24,323 nt of DNA, taken from the IMG/VR virus record IMGVR_UViG_3300010354_016854, positions 1-24,323 of that record. One strand, 5' to 3'. This document shows positions 1-6,008 of this stretch, piece after piece (position 1 is the first letter of the stretch; each line of letters begins with the position of its first letter). Made by a program: the position numbers and the translations under genes. The notes beneath the pieces are model-generated. The model saw only the letters and a list, made by a program, of their open reading frames with translations. It was not told the DNA's origin and did no database searches. Source of the stretch: a virus.

Positions 1-2
1 CT

Positions 3-533
3 ACGAGACCAAGATTCAATCAAAAACCTATCAGTGTCTATGACTTTGACTATTCAGCCTATCCTGATCTCAGTGCTCGAAACCCTAATTTTAAATCTGG
101 ACAATTTATCAGCGAAACTCTCAGTAACATGCTGGATCATCAGGGCAATCTGGTTGAAAACTTCTATTACGATCTCACCGAAACCAAAGTCTCTGCGCTG
201 AAAGACTATGTTCTAGAACTCTATAATGAACCATTGGCTCAAAAAAAGAACAGCTGGATTTCACAGGCCATCGTTGATAGTCTAAGGCAGTCTGGACGAG
301 ATTGGCTGTTTATTTTTAACGCTGGCAGCTGTAGTTTCTCACCGGTGCTAGACAGAGATCGAGACCCTAGATTAATCAAGCAGAAAGAGCTGTTGCCTCT
401 AAACTATGTGGATCGATCACCTAGGCGCTGGCATACCACAGATCAATCACAGCAGCTACTGGCAGAGCTCTACGCAGGTTATATCAAAGATCACAATATT
501 CTAACTCTTCATAGCCAATCTAATAAAGGCTAG
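3..533 (+). CDS. Hypothetical phage protein, 5' end outside the window
   Basis: The reading frame is open to the left edge of the window, so this is the C-terminal 176 residues or so of a longer protein. The first ATG inside the window (129) is probably internal. I do not recognise the family. The visible part is mixed alpha/beta, has no membrane segment or signal peptide, and carries a hydrophobic strand WLFIFNAGSC followed by a charged DRDRDP stretch and a helical C-terminus. It ends 33 bases inside the 3' end of the convergent gene 501-785. The frame is convincing because it is uninterrupted for about 530 bases in AT-rich DNA; the function is unknown. Confidence 0.7.
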   Translation, partial: TRPRFNQKPISVYDFDYSAYPDLSARNPNFKSGQFISETLSNMLDHQGNLVENFYYDLTETKVSALKDYVLELYNEPLAQKKNSWISQAIVDSLRQSGRDWLFIFNAGSCSFSPVLDRDRDPRLIKQKELLPLNYVDRSPRRWHTTDQSQQLLAELYAGYIKDHNILTLHSQSNKG

Positions 534-785
534 AATTATCACGATAAACCAAATACCCAAAGGCCAATTGCTGCTCAATGTGTAGCCTAGATAACAGGCC
601 AAAAAGAAACTGCCTGCCAGGAGAATTCCCGAACCACTGGGTTCAGATGATCTATTTTGACCTTGGCCAGAAGGCCTATCATAACTGAGAGGTCTGCCAG
701 TATTGATGTCTATAATTTCAGTGCAGTAGGGACAACGACTGGCCTGAAGGCTAACTTGATTGAAACAGCGTAGACAGGTTTTCAT
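501..785 (-). CDS. Small zinc-ribbon membrane protein
   Basis: This 94-residue protein begins with a short zinc-ribbon-like knuckle (CLRC near residue 4, CPYC near residue 18), followed by a polar Gly/Ser linker. Two hydrophobic segments (about residues 52-70 and 73-91) probably form a membrane hairpin. The layout of N-terminal cysteine knuckle plus C-terminal transmembrane pair is common in small bacterial membrane proteins with a cytoplasmic metal-binding head, but I cannot assign a function. The start is the ATG at 785. The gene converges on, and overlaps, the upstream partial gene by 33 bases. The paired cysteines and clean hydrophobic segments support a real gene. Confidence 0.65.
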   Translation of the reverse strand: MKTCLRCFNQVSLQASRCPYCTEIIDINTGRPLSYDRPSGQGQNRSSEPSGSGILLAGSFFLACYLGYTLSSNWPLGIWFIVIILAFIRLAMKS

Positions 786-830
786 ATTGATATAATACTA
801 CAGAGCAGGAGTTCTGTCAACTAAAATCAT

Positions 831-836
831 TAAATA
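831..836 (+). promoter_or_regulatory. TAAATA late-promoter-like core, 7 bases before an ATG
   Basis: TAAATA at 831-836 sits 7 bases upstream of the ATG at 844. It is one of seven such start-proximal motifs in the window and matches the core of the T4 late promoter (TATAAATA). No Shine-Dalgarno sequence lies between the motif and the ATG. Confidence 0.45.
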
Positions 837-843
837 ATTAACC

Positions 844-1107
844 ATGAAAGCATTTTGGGATCGCTATCCAGAATTGCCCTATTCAGTATGGGCGCCCTGG
901 CCCAGAGTAGACTATTGTGGACAACAGGATTGGGAACAGGCTGTTTTTATCGTAGATACTTGGCTAGTAGATCACATAGGCTATCGATGGGTAGATTGGA
1001 CCTGGGGATGGGCAACTTTCAGCATGGAGATAGGCTACAATCAATGTTGCGTGAATTTTAAAAGGGCCAGCGCCAGTAGCCTTTTTCTATTAAAGTTTGG
1101 CCATTAG
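844..1107 (+). CDS. Small tryptophan-rich hypothetical protein
   Basis: This 87-residue protein is unusually rich in Trp (eight residues, with a dense WVDWTWGWATF run near residue 50) and has a CC pair near residue 68. I do not recognise the family. There is no signal peptide. The start is the ATG at 844, with TAAATA 7 bases upstream and no Shine-Dalgarno sequence. A second overlapping frame (855-1061) is shorter and basic and looks like a shadow. A GC-rich segment with a possible weak AAAAGG/CCTTTT stem (about 1060-1085) lies inside the 3' end of the gene. Confidence 0.55.
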   Translation: MKAFWDRYPELPYSVWAPWPRVDYCGQQDWEQAVFIVDTWLVDHIGYRWVDWTWGWATFSMEIGYNQCCVNFKRASASSLFLLKFGH

Positions 1108-1215
1108 ATAGTCTAAGTCTTTAGATTAATGTCATACGCTGTATAAAATTAAGAAAACACTTTAGAAATAGCCAAAAACTAGGTAAATAAGTTATATTTT
1201 AGATTGGAAACCACC

Positions 1216-2262
1216 ATGAGCGCAATTACAGATCAAGATCTTTTAGACTGTTTGTTTTTAGAAAATCAAACACCTAGTAACAATCACCTACTTGGACCCC
1301 AGTTAGGAGAAAACCATTACATAGTGCTATGCCATTTTACTGCTGAAAAAATAGCAGATGTTGCAGACGCACAATTAGATATGGCTGTAGCACATATTTT
1401 TAATCACATGCAGAGTCTACAAAAAACTGAATTAATGTTTGATTGTTCCGGATCTTTTCTGCATTTTCACACCTTAGAATTTTTAGATAAATTGGTAAAG
1501 AAATTCCTAGCAAATCATAGTCTATCTATCACAAATATTTTTATTGTTACTGGCATGTTGGCTCATAAGAAGAACGTGGAAGCATACACAAAGTTCTGTC
1601 AAGATAATAACTTTACACGGCTTAACCTTGTGTTTTCATCCGGTGATGAAAGTCTACTCAATCTAAAATTAAGTGACTCTAATTACAGTCACCCAGCAGT
1701 AAATCTAAGTGCAGTTCTAAAGTCTAAAAAGTTTGCCTGTTTTGAATCTCAGTTGTTTAGTCAAAATATAATGGCATTTGATGACAATGCCATTGAGCTC
1801 GATAGTCATTCTCAAGATATTCATAACATGACCCTGGCCGCTAAGGATTTTTTTGAAAACAGCTATTTCACCGTAAGTTCAGAATTAAACTGGTATGATC
1901 CTCCAATGGGAACAGGGCCGTTGGATCTTCTAGGATTTAGTTTTAGAATCTTTACACCTATTGCCTTTAGACATCCGTTTATTCTTTTAGATAGACCAGG
2001 AAGTCTAGCTGCACTACGAGATATGGGCTTCAAAACTTTTAGTCCATTTATAAATGAAAACTATGATTCTATCGTAGACGATCACGAAAGATTTGTTGCA
2101 ATCTGTGATGAAATTGAACGTTTAAGCGGGCTCTCAGATCAAGAATGGTTAGATGTCCTTAACGGCGTGCAAGAAACAGTCAATGACAACTATGACAGAT
2201 TGGCAATGAAAATGACCAGATTTGTTTTTGAATCCGAGGTTGACAGACTTTACGGAGTATAA
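1216..2262 (+). CDS. Conserved phage hypothetical protein, possibly glycosyltransferase-like
   Basis: This is a 348-residue soluble protein. The ATG at 1216 is preferred over the in-frame TTG at 1204. The C-terminal third carries a recognisable pattern, TPIAFRHPFILLDRPGSL then GFKTFSPFINENYD, that I associate from memory with virus and bacterial hypothetical proteins whose tail resembles a GT-B glycosyltransferase C-terminal domain (nucleotide-sugar side). No catalytic motif can be pinned, so the glycosyltransferase idea is inference. The N-terminal half is alpha/beta with hydrophobic strands (TNIFIVTGML near residue 113). The gene stands alone, and the 96 bases upstream contain an AT-rich TATAAA at about 1142 that could be a -10 box. 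The next gene follows after 27 bases. Confidence 0.75.
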   Translation: MSAITDQDLLDCLFLENQTPSNNHLLGPQLGENHYIVLCHFTAEKIADVADAQLDMAVAHIFNHMQSLQKTELMFDCSGSFLHFHTLEFLDKLVKKFLANHSLSITNIFIVTGMLAHKKNVEAYTKFCQDNNFTRLNLVFSSGDESLLNLKLSDSNYSHPAVNLSAVLKSKKFACFESQLFSQNIMAFDDNAIELDSHSQDIHNMTLAAKDFFENSYFTVSSELNWYDPPMGTGPLDLLGFSFRIFTPIAFRHPFILLDRPGSLAALRDMGFKTFSPFINENYDSIVDDHERFVAICDEIERLSGLSDQEWLDVLNGVQETVNDNYDRLAMKMTRFVFESEVDRLYGV

Positions 2263-2289
2263 TATACTAGCCAAAGGGTAGGAGATGTT

Positions 2290-2616
2290 ATGCTTAAGAA
2301 AATTTTATTGCCCAGTGTTTTAGGTATAGTATTAACAGGTTGTGCTTCAACAGGTAGTCATACCAATGAAACTGTAGTAAGACAATCACCTAGAGTTATC
2401 TATGTTTATCCTCATGACCCTTGGTTACACCATCGTCATTGGCATTGGGGATGGCATCATAGATACGGCTGGGGATGGAATCATCCACGACATTACCATG
2501 CTCCATTTCATCACGTGCCTAACAGAGATTTAAACGATCAACGTAGAACTATACCTACTCCTATTAATCCAGGAGAGGCCAATCGTTCTATACCTAGAGA
2601 CAGTCACCTTAAGTAA
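2290..2616 (+). CDS. Secreted His/Trp-rich lipoprotein
   Basis: The protein has 108 residues. A signal peptide of about 17 residues ends in a lipobox, LTGC (Cys18), so the mature protein should be lipid-anchored in the envelope by the Lgt/LspA route. Residues 45-75 are extraordinarily rich in His, Trp, Tyr and Gly (for example HHRHWHWGWHHRYGWGW), then a polar Pro-rich tail. A stretch like this could bind divalent metals; function is otherwise unknown. A good Shine-Dalgarno sequence (TAGGAGAT) precedes the ATG at 2290. Phage lipoproteins are sometimes spanins or superinfection-exclusion factors. Rz1-type spanins are Pro-rich and usually overlap Rz, and no Rz is seen here. Confidence 0.75.
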   Translation: MLKKILLPSVLGIVLTGCASTGSHTNETVVRQSPRVIYVYPHDPWLHHRHWHWGWHHRYGWGWNHPRHYHAPFHHVPNRDLNDQRRTIPTPINPGEANRSIPRDSHLK

Positions 2617-2619
2617 AAA

Positions 2620-2684
2620 ATTATTGTTGTATGAAGCGAAAATGATGCGTTCCGGACGCAAGGGTGTCTAACCGTTTTCTACCA
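2620..2684 (+). pseudogene. Decayed copy of the endonuclease 3' end plus tmRNA acceptor piece
   Basis: Bases 2620-2639 match 3401-3420 at 18 of 20 positions. That downstream copy spans the last codons of the GIY-YIG gene (encoding IIAV-stop; the upstream copy would encode IIVV-stop). The similarity continues more weakly through GGAC (2653-2656) to ACCAT (2681-2685), in the same order and almost the same spacing (54 versus 56 bases from TGAAG to ACCAT) as in the intact tmRNA acceptor piece. The T-stem and acceptor strand are no longer complementary, so it should not fold as a tRNA-like end. I read it as a relic of duplication or displacement. Chance similarity is possible for the weaker right half. 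Confidence 0.45.
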
Positions 2685-2689
2685 TTCGT

Positions 2690-2719
2690 ATAATAGGTCC
2701 TTTTTGGGCCTATTATTTT
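2690..2719 (+). terminator. Rho-independent terminator-like hairpin
   Basis: An 11-bp stem with one G-T wobble (ATAATAGGTCC / GGGCCTATTAT) around a TTTTT loop is followed by TTT. It lies after the lipoprotein and the acceptor-piece relic, where transcription would be expected to stop before the endonuclease gene. Confidence 0.6.
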
Positions 2720-2751
2720 GGATTACCAAAGTTGTTAGGATTATAGATGGG

Positions 2752-2771
2752 GTTCGATTCAGGAGTCGAAC
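2752..2771 (+). promoter_or_regulatory. Hairpin just upstream of the endonuclease gene
   Basis: An 8-bp stem (GTTCGATT / AGTCGAAC, one T-G wobble) with loop CAGG abuts the TAAATA motif at 2772. In T4-like phages, hairpins often sequester early translation of homing endonuclease genes, but here the hairpin lies 5' of the predicted transcript start. It could act only on read-through RNA or as a protein-binding site. Confidence 0.4.
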
Positions 2772-2777
2772 TAAATA
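2772..2777 (+). promoter_or_regulatory. TAAATA late-promoter-like core, 5 bases before an ATG
   Basis: The octamer ACTAAATA ends 5 bases before the ATG at 2783. It matches the T4 and cyanophage late-promoter core. There is no Shine-Dalgarno sequence between the motif and the start, and this is one of seven such sites in the window. Confidence 0.5.
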
Positions 2778-2782
2778 ACTGT

Positions 2783-3415
2783 ATGTTCTATACAGTCTAC
2801 AAAACAACAAATCTTATCAACGGAAAAATCTATGTAGGTCTTCATATCACAGAAGACCTCAACGATGACTATTTAGGTAGCGGCACCCAAATTCGTGCCG
2901 CTATTAAAAAATACGGAAAAGAGAACTTCAAACGAGAATACATCAAAGTCTGTGAAAGTCCAGAAGAGATGTATAATTTGGAAGCAGAAATAGTTAATGA
3001 AGATTTTGTAAAAAGACCCGACACTTATAATATGAAAACAGGTGGAACAGGGTCCTGGTATCATGTAAATTCAAATTCAGAAGAAAAAAGAAAGAGTAGC
3101 AGTAAGGGCGGTAAGAAGCAAGCACAAAACCCAGATAACCCTTTTTACAGTAAAGAATGGCAAAAGAATTTTAATTCTATGAATAACCCGGAAATTGTTA
3201 AATCGATTGGGGCAAGGGCAAATACTCCAGAGGCAATAGCGAAGAAAAAAGAAACCTGGAAGAAAAACGGTAGAGGCAAAGGAGAGAAGAATTCTCAATT
3301 TGGAACTTGTTGGATTTATCATTCGGAGCAAGGAAATAAAAAGATAAGTAAAGAAGATCTTGACAAGTTTTTATCTTTAGGTTATATTAAAGGTAGGAAG
3401 ATTATTGCTGTATGA
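2783..3415 (+). CDS. GIY-YIG homing-type endonuclease
   Basis: The 210-residue protein opens with the GIY-YIG nuclease core: YTVYKTTNLINGKIYVG at residues 3-19, then LGSG near residue 33, a helix with KYGKENF, and the catalytic-type Glu region (YNLEAEIV near residue 69). The rest is Lys/Asn/Gly-rich, with repeats resembling NUMOD-type DNA-binding modules (KSIGARANTPEAIAKKKETWK near residue 135). This organisation is typical of free-standing phage homing endonucleases such as T4 Seg proteins. I chose the ATG at 2783 over the extension to 2747, because the GIY motif starts immediately after it and TAAATA lies 5 bases upstream. The gene directly abuts the tmRNA acceptor piece, so the target may lie in or near the tmRNA gene. 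Confidence 0.88.
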   Translation: MFYTVYKTTNLINGKIYVGLHITEDLNDDYLGSGTQIRAAIKKYGKENFKREYIKVCESPEEMYNLEAEIVNEDFVKRPDTYNMKTGGTGSWYHVNSNSEEKRKSSSKGGKKQAQNPDNPFYSKEWQKNFNSMNNPEIVKSIGARANTPEAIAKKKETWKKNGRGKGEKNSQFGTCWIYHSEQGNKKISKEDLDKFLSLGYIKGRKIIAV

Positions 3416-3659
3416 AGTGAAGTGAAACAGGTCTTGGACCCGGGGGCAGAGCCCGGCACCTCCACCATAAACATTTTGACACAGAGTGTTTATGCCGGGG
3501 GTGACACAGATTCGACAGGGCAAAGAGTAACAGAGTGGACAGCACGTTAGATGACGAACGTTAATCGCATAAAATTAATAACCGCAAACGACGAGTTATT
3601 CGCATTAGCCGCTTGATCGGCACGCTGAGGTAGGTATTACCAAGAAACAGAAAAATGCC
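3410..3659 (+). ncRNA. ssrA: Circularly permuted two-piece tmRNA
   Basis: tmRNA rescues stalled ribosomes by entering as alanyl-tRNA and then templating a degradation tag. Here the tRNA-like 3' half comes first. The acceptor piece ends in ACCA at 3464-3467, with a T-stem CCGGG/CCCGG (3440-3444 with 3452-3456) around a non-canonical 7-base loop GGCAGAG. A 29-base spacer with a TAAACA/TGTTTA hairpin follows. The coding piece begins at 3497. Bases 3497-3503 (GGGGGTG) pair with 3457-3463 (CACCTCC) to rebuild the 7-bp acceptor stem, and the third pair is G-U, the alanine identity element (G3-U70). The hallmark GATTCGAC is at 3509-3516. The 5' limit of the acceptor piece is approximate. Host SmpB and RNases are presumably needed; no smpB is seen here. 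Confidence 0.93.
3584..3616 (+). CDS. tmRNA proteolysis-tag reading frame
   Basis: The resume codon GCA at 3584 opens a ten-codon frame ending at TGA 3614-3616. It encodes ANDELFALAA, preceded by the typical AATAACC context. The LAA-type hydrophobic end is the usual ClpXP/ClpAP degron, and the AND start with the FALAA end is close to betaproteobacterial tags such as ANDERFALAA. The tag is read from tmRNA after trans-translation, not from a normal mRNA. Confidence 0.92.
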   Translation, partial: ANDELFALAA

Positions 3660-3687
3660 AATAGGGTCTTCGGACCCTATTTTATTT
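3660..3687 (+). terminator. Terminator of the tmRNA gene
   Basis: A perfect 9-bp stem AATAGGGTC/GACCCTATT is closed by the stable TTCG tetraloop and followed by a T-rich run (TTTATTTT). It ends the tmRNA transcript just before the next gene. Confidence 0.9.
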
Positions 3688-3689
3688 TG

Positions 3690-3695
3690 TAAATA
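3690..3695 (+). promoter_or_regulatory. TAAATA late-promoter-like core, 6 bases before an ATG
   Basis: TGTAAATA ends 6 bases upstream of the ATG at 3702, directly after the tmRNA terminator, where the downstream gene needs its own promoter. There is no Shine-Dalgarno sequence. Confidence 0.5.
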
Positions 3696-3701
3696 ATTTT
3701 T

Positions 3702-4457
3702 ATGATTTTATACGAAAACATTACCAGTCCGTTAAAATATCATCCAATAAAATTTGGTGACGCTGAAATTAAAAGTGAAAAAGGGTATGATTTTGATTTA
3801 TTGGTCAAAGGTGAAAAATGGTTAGCCTACGATAGTAGACCTATTGATTTTAAATCAATGTATTGTTCTGCCGCAACTGAAGTTTTTTTAGAAATAAATT
3901 TAGGATATGGCACAGTTATTACCACTGGATTAGGATTAGGTATAAAAGAAACGTTGCTCGCTAACAAACCCGAAGTTGATCAAGTTATTGTCTATGAAAA
4001 GAATTTAGATGTTATAGAAATTTTTAAAATTTTCTGTCAAGAATCTAATTACGATTCCCGTAAGATAAAAATAATCAATCAGGATGCAGATTTAATGTCT
4101 GGTCTATCAGCTGATTGTATTTTTATAGATCATTTTGAAAACGAGTCGTTAGACGTAATTGAAAACAGAGCTAGAAAAATTTCCAATTCTAACACTTGCA
4201 GTCTTTTTTGGTATTGGACGGCTTGGAACAGTTATTTTGTTGATATCATGAAATTGAAACAACCAGTTTCTCAAGAATCATTTATAAAATGGTGTCTATC
4301 TAAAAAAATAGACAATTTAATTTCTGAAATTCCAAATGACATCTTTCAAGAGGCTCATAAATTATATCTTGCCTTTACCTCCCATCCAATGGGAAAACAT
4401 CAAGAGCTTGATCTGCAAAGAGAAAAAATCAGAAAGTTTTTCAAAAGAAATACTTAA
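3702..4457 (+). CDS. Class I SAM-dependent methyltransferase-like protein
   Basis: The 251-residue protein has a Rossmann-type core in its middle: TVITTGLGLGIKETLL (residues 71-86) reads as methyltransferase motif I with a Gly-x-Gly-x-Gly loop. It is followed about 20 residues later by VIVYEKNLDVIEIF, where the Glu would bind the SAM or nucleoside ribose. IIDQD-like and IFIDHF strands follow (about residues 125-138). The arrangement resembles the spermidine-synthase branch. No catalytic or target-recognition motif (such as NPPY) is visible, so the substrate is unknown. The C-terminal third is helical and basic. The start is fixed by the ATG at 3702, preceded by TAAATA and lacking a Shine-Dalgarno sequence. 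It stands alone between the tmRNA terminator and the porin promoter. Confidence 0.68.
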   Translation: MILYENITSPLKYHPIKFGDAEIKSEKGYDFDLLVKGEKWLAYDSRPIDFKSMYCSAATEVFLEINLGYGTVITTGLGLGIKETLLANKPEVDQVIVYEKNLDVIEIFKIFCQESNYDSRKIKIINQDADLMSGLSADCIFIDHFENESLDVIENRARKISNSNTCSLFWYWTAWNSYFVDIMKLKQPVSQESFIKWCLSKKIDNLISEIPNDIFQEAHKLYLAFTSHPMGKHQELDLQREKIRKFFKRNT

Positions 4458-4501
4458 CTGCTACTATAACAGAAAAAAATATAGAAAATTTACCTAATAT
4501 T

Positions 4502-4530
4502 TTGACATATTTGGTTATCTATGCTATATA
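4502..4530 (+). promoter_or_regulatory. Near-consensus sigma70 promoter for the porin
   Basis: A perfect -35 box TTGACA (4502-4507), exactly 17 bases of spacer, and a -10 box TATATA (4525-4530) predict a start near 4537 and a leader of about 39 bases ending in AAAGGA ahead of the porin ATG. This is the clearest host-type promoter in the window and suggests transcription by unmodified host RNA polymerase. Confidence 0.8.
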
Positions 4531-4575
4531 TTACTTACACAGAGTTTATTAAGGACTTTTTTAAAGGAATAAATT

Positions 4576-5460
4576 ATGAAGAAGATTTTATTAGCTGCAT
4601 TATTAGCTGGACTTACAACTACCGCCAGCGCACAAGTTGTTCTATCTGGAAAGATTGGAACAACATTAGACAGAACAGAAGTTGGTGCAACAACTAAGAC
4701 AGGGTTCGTAAACGATCCCACTAGTAATATTGCTGTATCAGCATCTGAAAGAGTTGGTGCTCTCGGTTTCCGTGCAGTGGTTGAAACTAGTCTTTTCGGT
4801 AACAATGAAAATCTTGGCACCGAAACTAGATTAGGTGATCGTCAAAGAACAGTTGGTTTTACATTTAAGAATGTTGGTGTCGATGTTGGACGTAATGTTC
4901 ACAGTCATTTCTTAAATATTACCAAACACGATCCATTCTCTACTGTTTATGGTAGTATTGCAGGTGATATTCACCCGTTACATGGTCTGCGTATGAGCAA
5001 TGCTGTCTTTACACATGCTCATGTTACAAAACAGGCACAGGTTAACTATGAGCGCACTCAAGGTGAAACAGTAGAAACTACTGTAATGGCCGGTAGCGGT
5101 CAAGTAGGACCTTTGAACGCAATGGTAAGTCGTTTCGAGCGTGGAGAAGTTAAAAGCACAGTAGTAAGTGCAGGCGCTAATCTTGCTGGAAACAAGCTAA
5201 CTGCTACCTATAGTGAAAATCAAGGCCCTGCATCACATAACGGTGTTACAGTTAATGCGATGCGAGATTTAGGTCCTTGGACTCTAAAAGCTAGTTATGG
5301 TAAGACTAACACCGACGTTAAAGCCTATGCTTTAGGTGCCGTTTACAATTTTAGCAAACGAACAGAAGCAGGTCTAGCTTATCGTAATGTAGATAGAAGT
5401 AGTGTTCCATCAACAGGCGATATCAGTCAGGTTGGTTTTGGTCTAACACATCGATTCTAA
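4576..5460 (+). CDS. Outer-membrane porin (betaproteobacterial Porin_4-like)
   Basis: The 294-residue protein carries a classic Sec signal peptide (residues 1-19, cleavage after ASA). The mature protein, near 275 residues, is made of alternating amphipathic strands (for example VVLSGKIGTTLDR, LGFRAVVETSLFG, WTLKASYGK, KAYALGAVYNF) and ends in GFGLTHRF, with the C-terminal Phe recognised by the BAM complex. This is the layout of betaproteobacterial general porins, though shorter than their usual 330-400 residues, so some loops or strands may be trimmed. It has a strong Shine-Dalgarno sequence (AAAGGA) and a near-consensus sigma70 promoter. It probably inserts in the host outer membrane during infection, perhaps altering permeability or replacing a receptor porin. 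It could also be a recent host acquisition. Confidence 0.87.
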   Translation: MKKILLAALLAGLTTTASAQVVLSGKIGTTLDRTEVGATTKTGFVNDPTSNIAVSASERVGALGFRAVVETSLFGNNENLGTETRLGDRQRTVGFTFKNVGVDVGRNVHSHFLNITKHDPFSTVYGSIAGDIHPLHGLRMSNAVFTHAHVTKQAQVNYERTQGETVETTVMAGSGQVGPLNAMVSRFERGEVKSTVVSAGANLAGNKLTATYSENQGPASHNGVTVNAMRDLGPWTLKASYGKTNTDVKAYALGAVYNFSKRTEAGLAYRNVDRSSVPSTGDISQVGFGLTHRF

Positions 5461-5472
5461 ATAAAACACTAG

Positions 5473-5508
5473 CCAAAAAAAACGCCCCATTGGGGCGTTT
5501 TTTATTTT
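5473..5508. terminator. Bidirectional terminator
   Basis: The inverted repeat AACGCCCCA/TGGGGCGTT (5481-5499) is flanked by an A-run on the left and a T-run on the right. It can therefore terminate both the rightward porin gene and the leftward DUF454 gene, whose stop codon is at 5502. Confidence 0.9.
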
Positions 5509-5921
5509 AACCATCCTAACTTTTCTCCAGCAGCTTTACGCCTTTCTGCTTCTTCTCGACTTCCTGGATATCTAGTTGCCCAAATCATCCAAAATGCCAT
5601 AAACAAGGCAACGCCTACTGTTAACTTTACATTGTAAGTTGTAAACCAAATTATAACTAACGAGATATCCATGCAAATGAACATAGCCCATTTTGCAGTG
5701 GTTGGAAATACGCGACCACCTTGCCAATCGCGGATGAATGGCCCAAAAAGTTTATGGTTTATTATGTAATTGTGCCATCGTTCACTACTCTTGGCAAAGC
5801 AGTAGGCAGCAATTAAACTAGGTGTGCTCCACGGAATTCCTGGAGTTACAACTCCAATGTAGGCAATTCCTAGAAAAACAAAACCTGCGGTCATCCAAAG
5901 ATATTTTTTTATTTTGTTCAT
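5502..5921 (-). CDS. DUF454 (YbaN-family) inner-membrane protein
   Basis: The 139-residue protein matches the YbaN/DUF454 layout. A first membrane segment (about residues 8-28) contains the Gly/Pro-rich VVTPGIPWSTPSLIAAYCFAKSS region, which corresponds to the family's LPTTPFLLLAA-CFARSS signature. RWHNYIINHKLFGPFIRDW follows, then two more hydrophobic segments (about residues 80-115) and a charged C-terminal tail. The family function is not known in detail; members are small inner-membrane proteins of bacteria and are uncommon in phages. The start is the ATG at 5921. It is convergent with the porin and divergent from the secreted protein at 6009, so this trio looks like an envelope-directed island acquired from a host. 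Confidence 0.85.
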   Translation of the reverse strand: MNKIKKYLWMTAGFVFLGIAYIGVVTPGIPWSTPSLIAAYCFAKSSERWHNYIINHKLFGPFIRDWQGGRVFPTTAKWAMFICMDISLVIIWFTTYNVKLTVGVALFMAFWMIWATRYPGSREEAERRKAAGEKLGWLK

Positions 5922-5962
5922 TTGTGTATACTTATGTCAACGCTTTTAGTATTTAAGGCGTT

Positions 5963-5989
5963 TATAATATACACAGGTAATATCTGTGT
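5963..5989 (+). promoter_or_regulatory. Probable -10 box and 5' hairpin before the secreted-protein gene
   Basis: TATAAT at 5963-5968 lacks a good -35 partner. It is followed immediately by a 6-bp hairpin ACACAG/CTGTGT (5971-5976 with 5984-5989), which would sit at the 5' end of the mRNA, and then a clear AAAAAGGAA Shine-Dalgarno sequence before the ATG at 6009. The hairpin could stabilise the message. Confidence 0.5.
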
Positions 5990-6008
5990 TTTACAAAAAG
6001 GAAATATT

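Noticed and set aside
855-1061. An overlapping 68-residue rightward frame
   Set aside because: It lies inside 844-1107 in another frame, is composed of Arg/Leu/Ser-rich shadow-type sequence, and has no start signal. The Trp-rich frame at 844 has the TAAATA motif and runs further.
2620-2684. A functional tRNA gene or second acceptor piece
   Set aside because: No complementary acceptor strand or T-stem can be formed, so it is listed as a relic instead.
2747-2782. N-terminal extension of the GIY-YIG protein
   Set aside because: The extension crosses a stable hairpin and the TAAATA promoter core, and adds no domain; the GIY motif starts right after the ATG at 2783.
3401-3420. Integrase attachment site at the tmRNA gene
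   Set aside because: The repeat pair is suggestive, but no integrase is encoded in the window and the genome type is a lytic T4-like phage, so a homing-type event is more likely.
4524-4820. Leftward 98-residue frame opposite the porin 5' end
   Set aside because: It is the antisense shadow of a well-supported signal-peptide-bearing gene and has no promoter or ribosome site.
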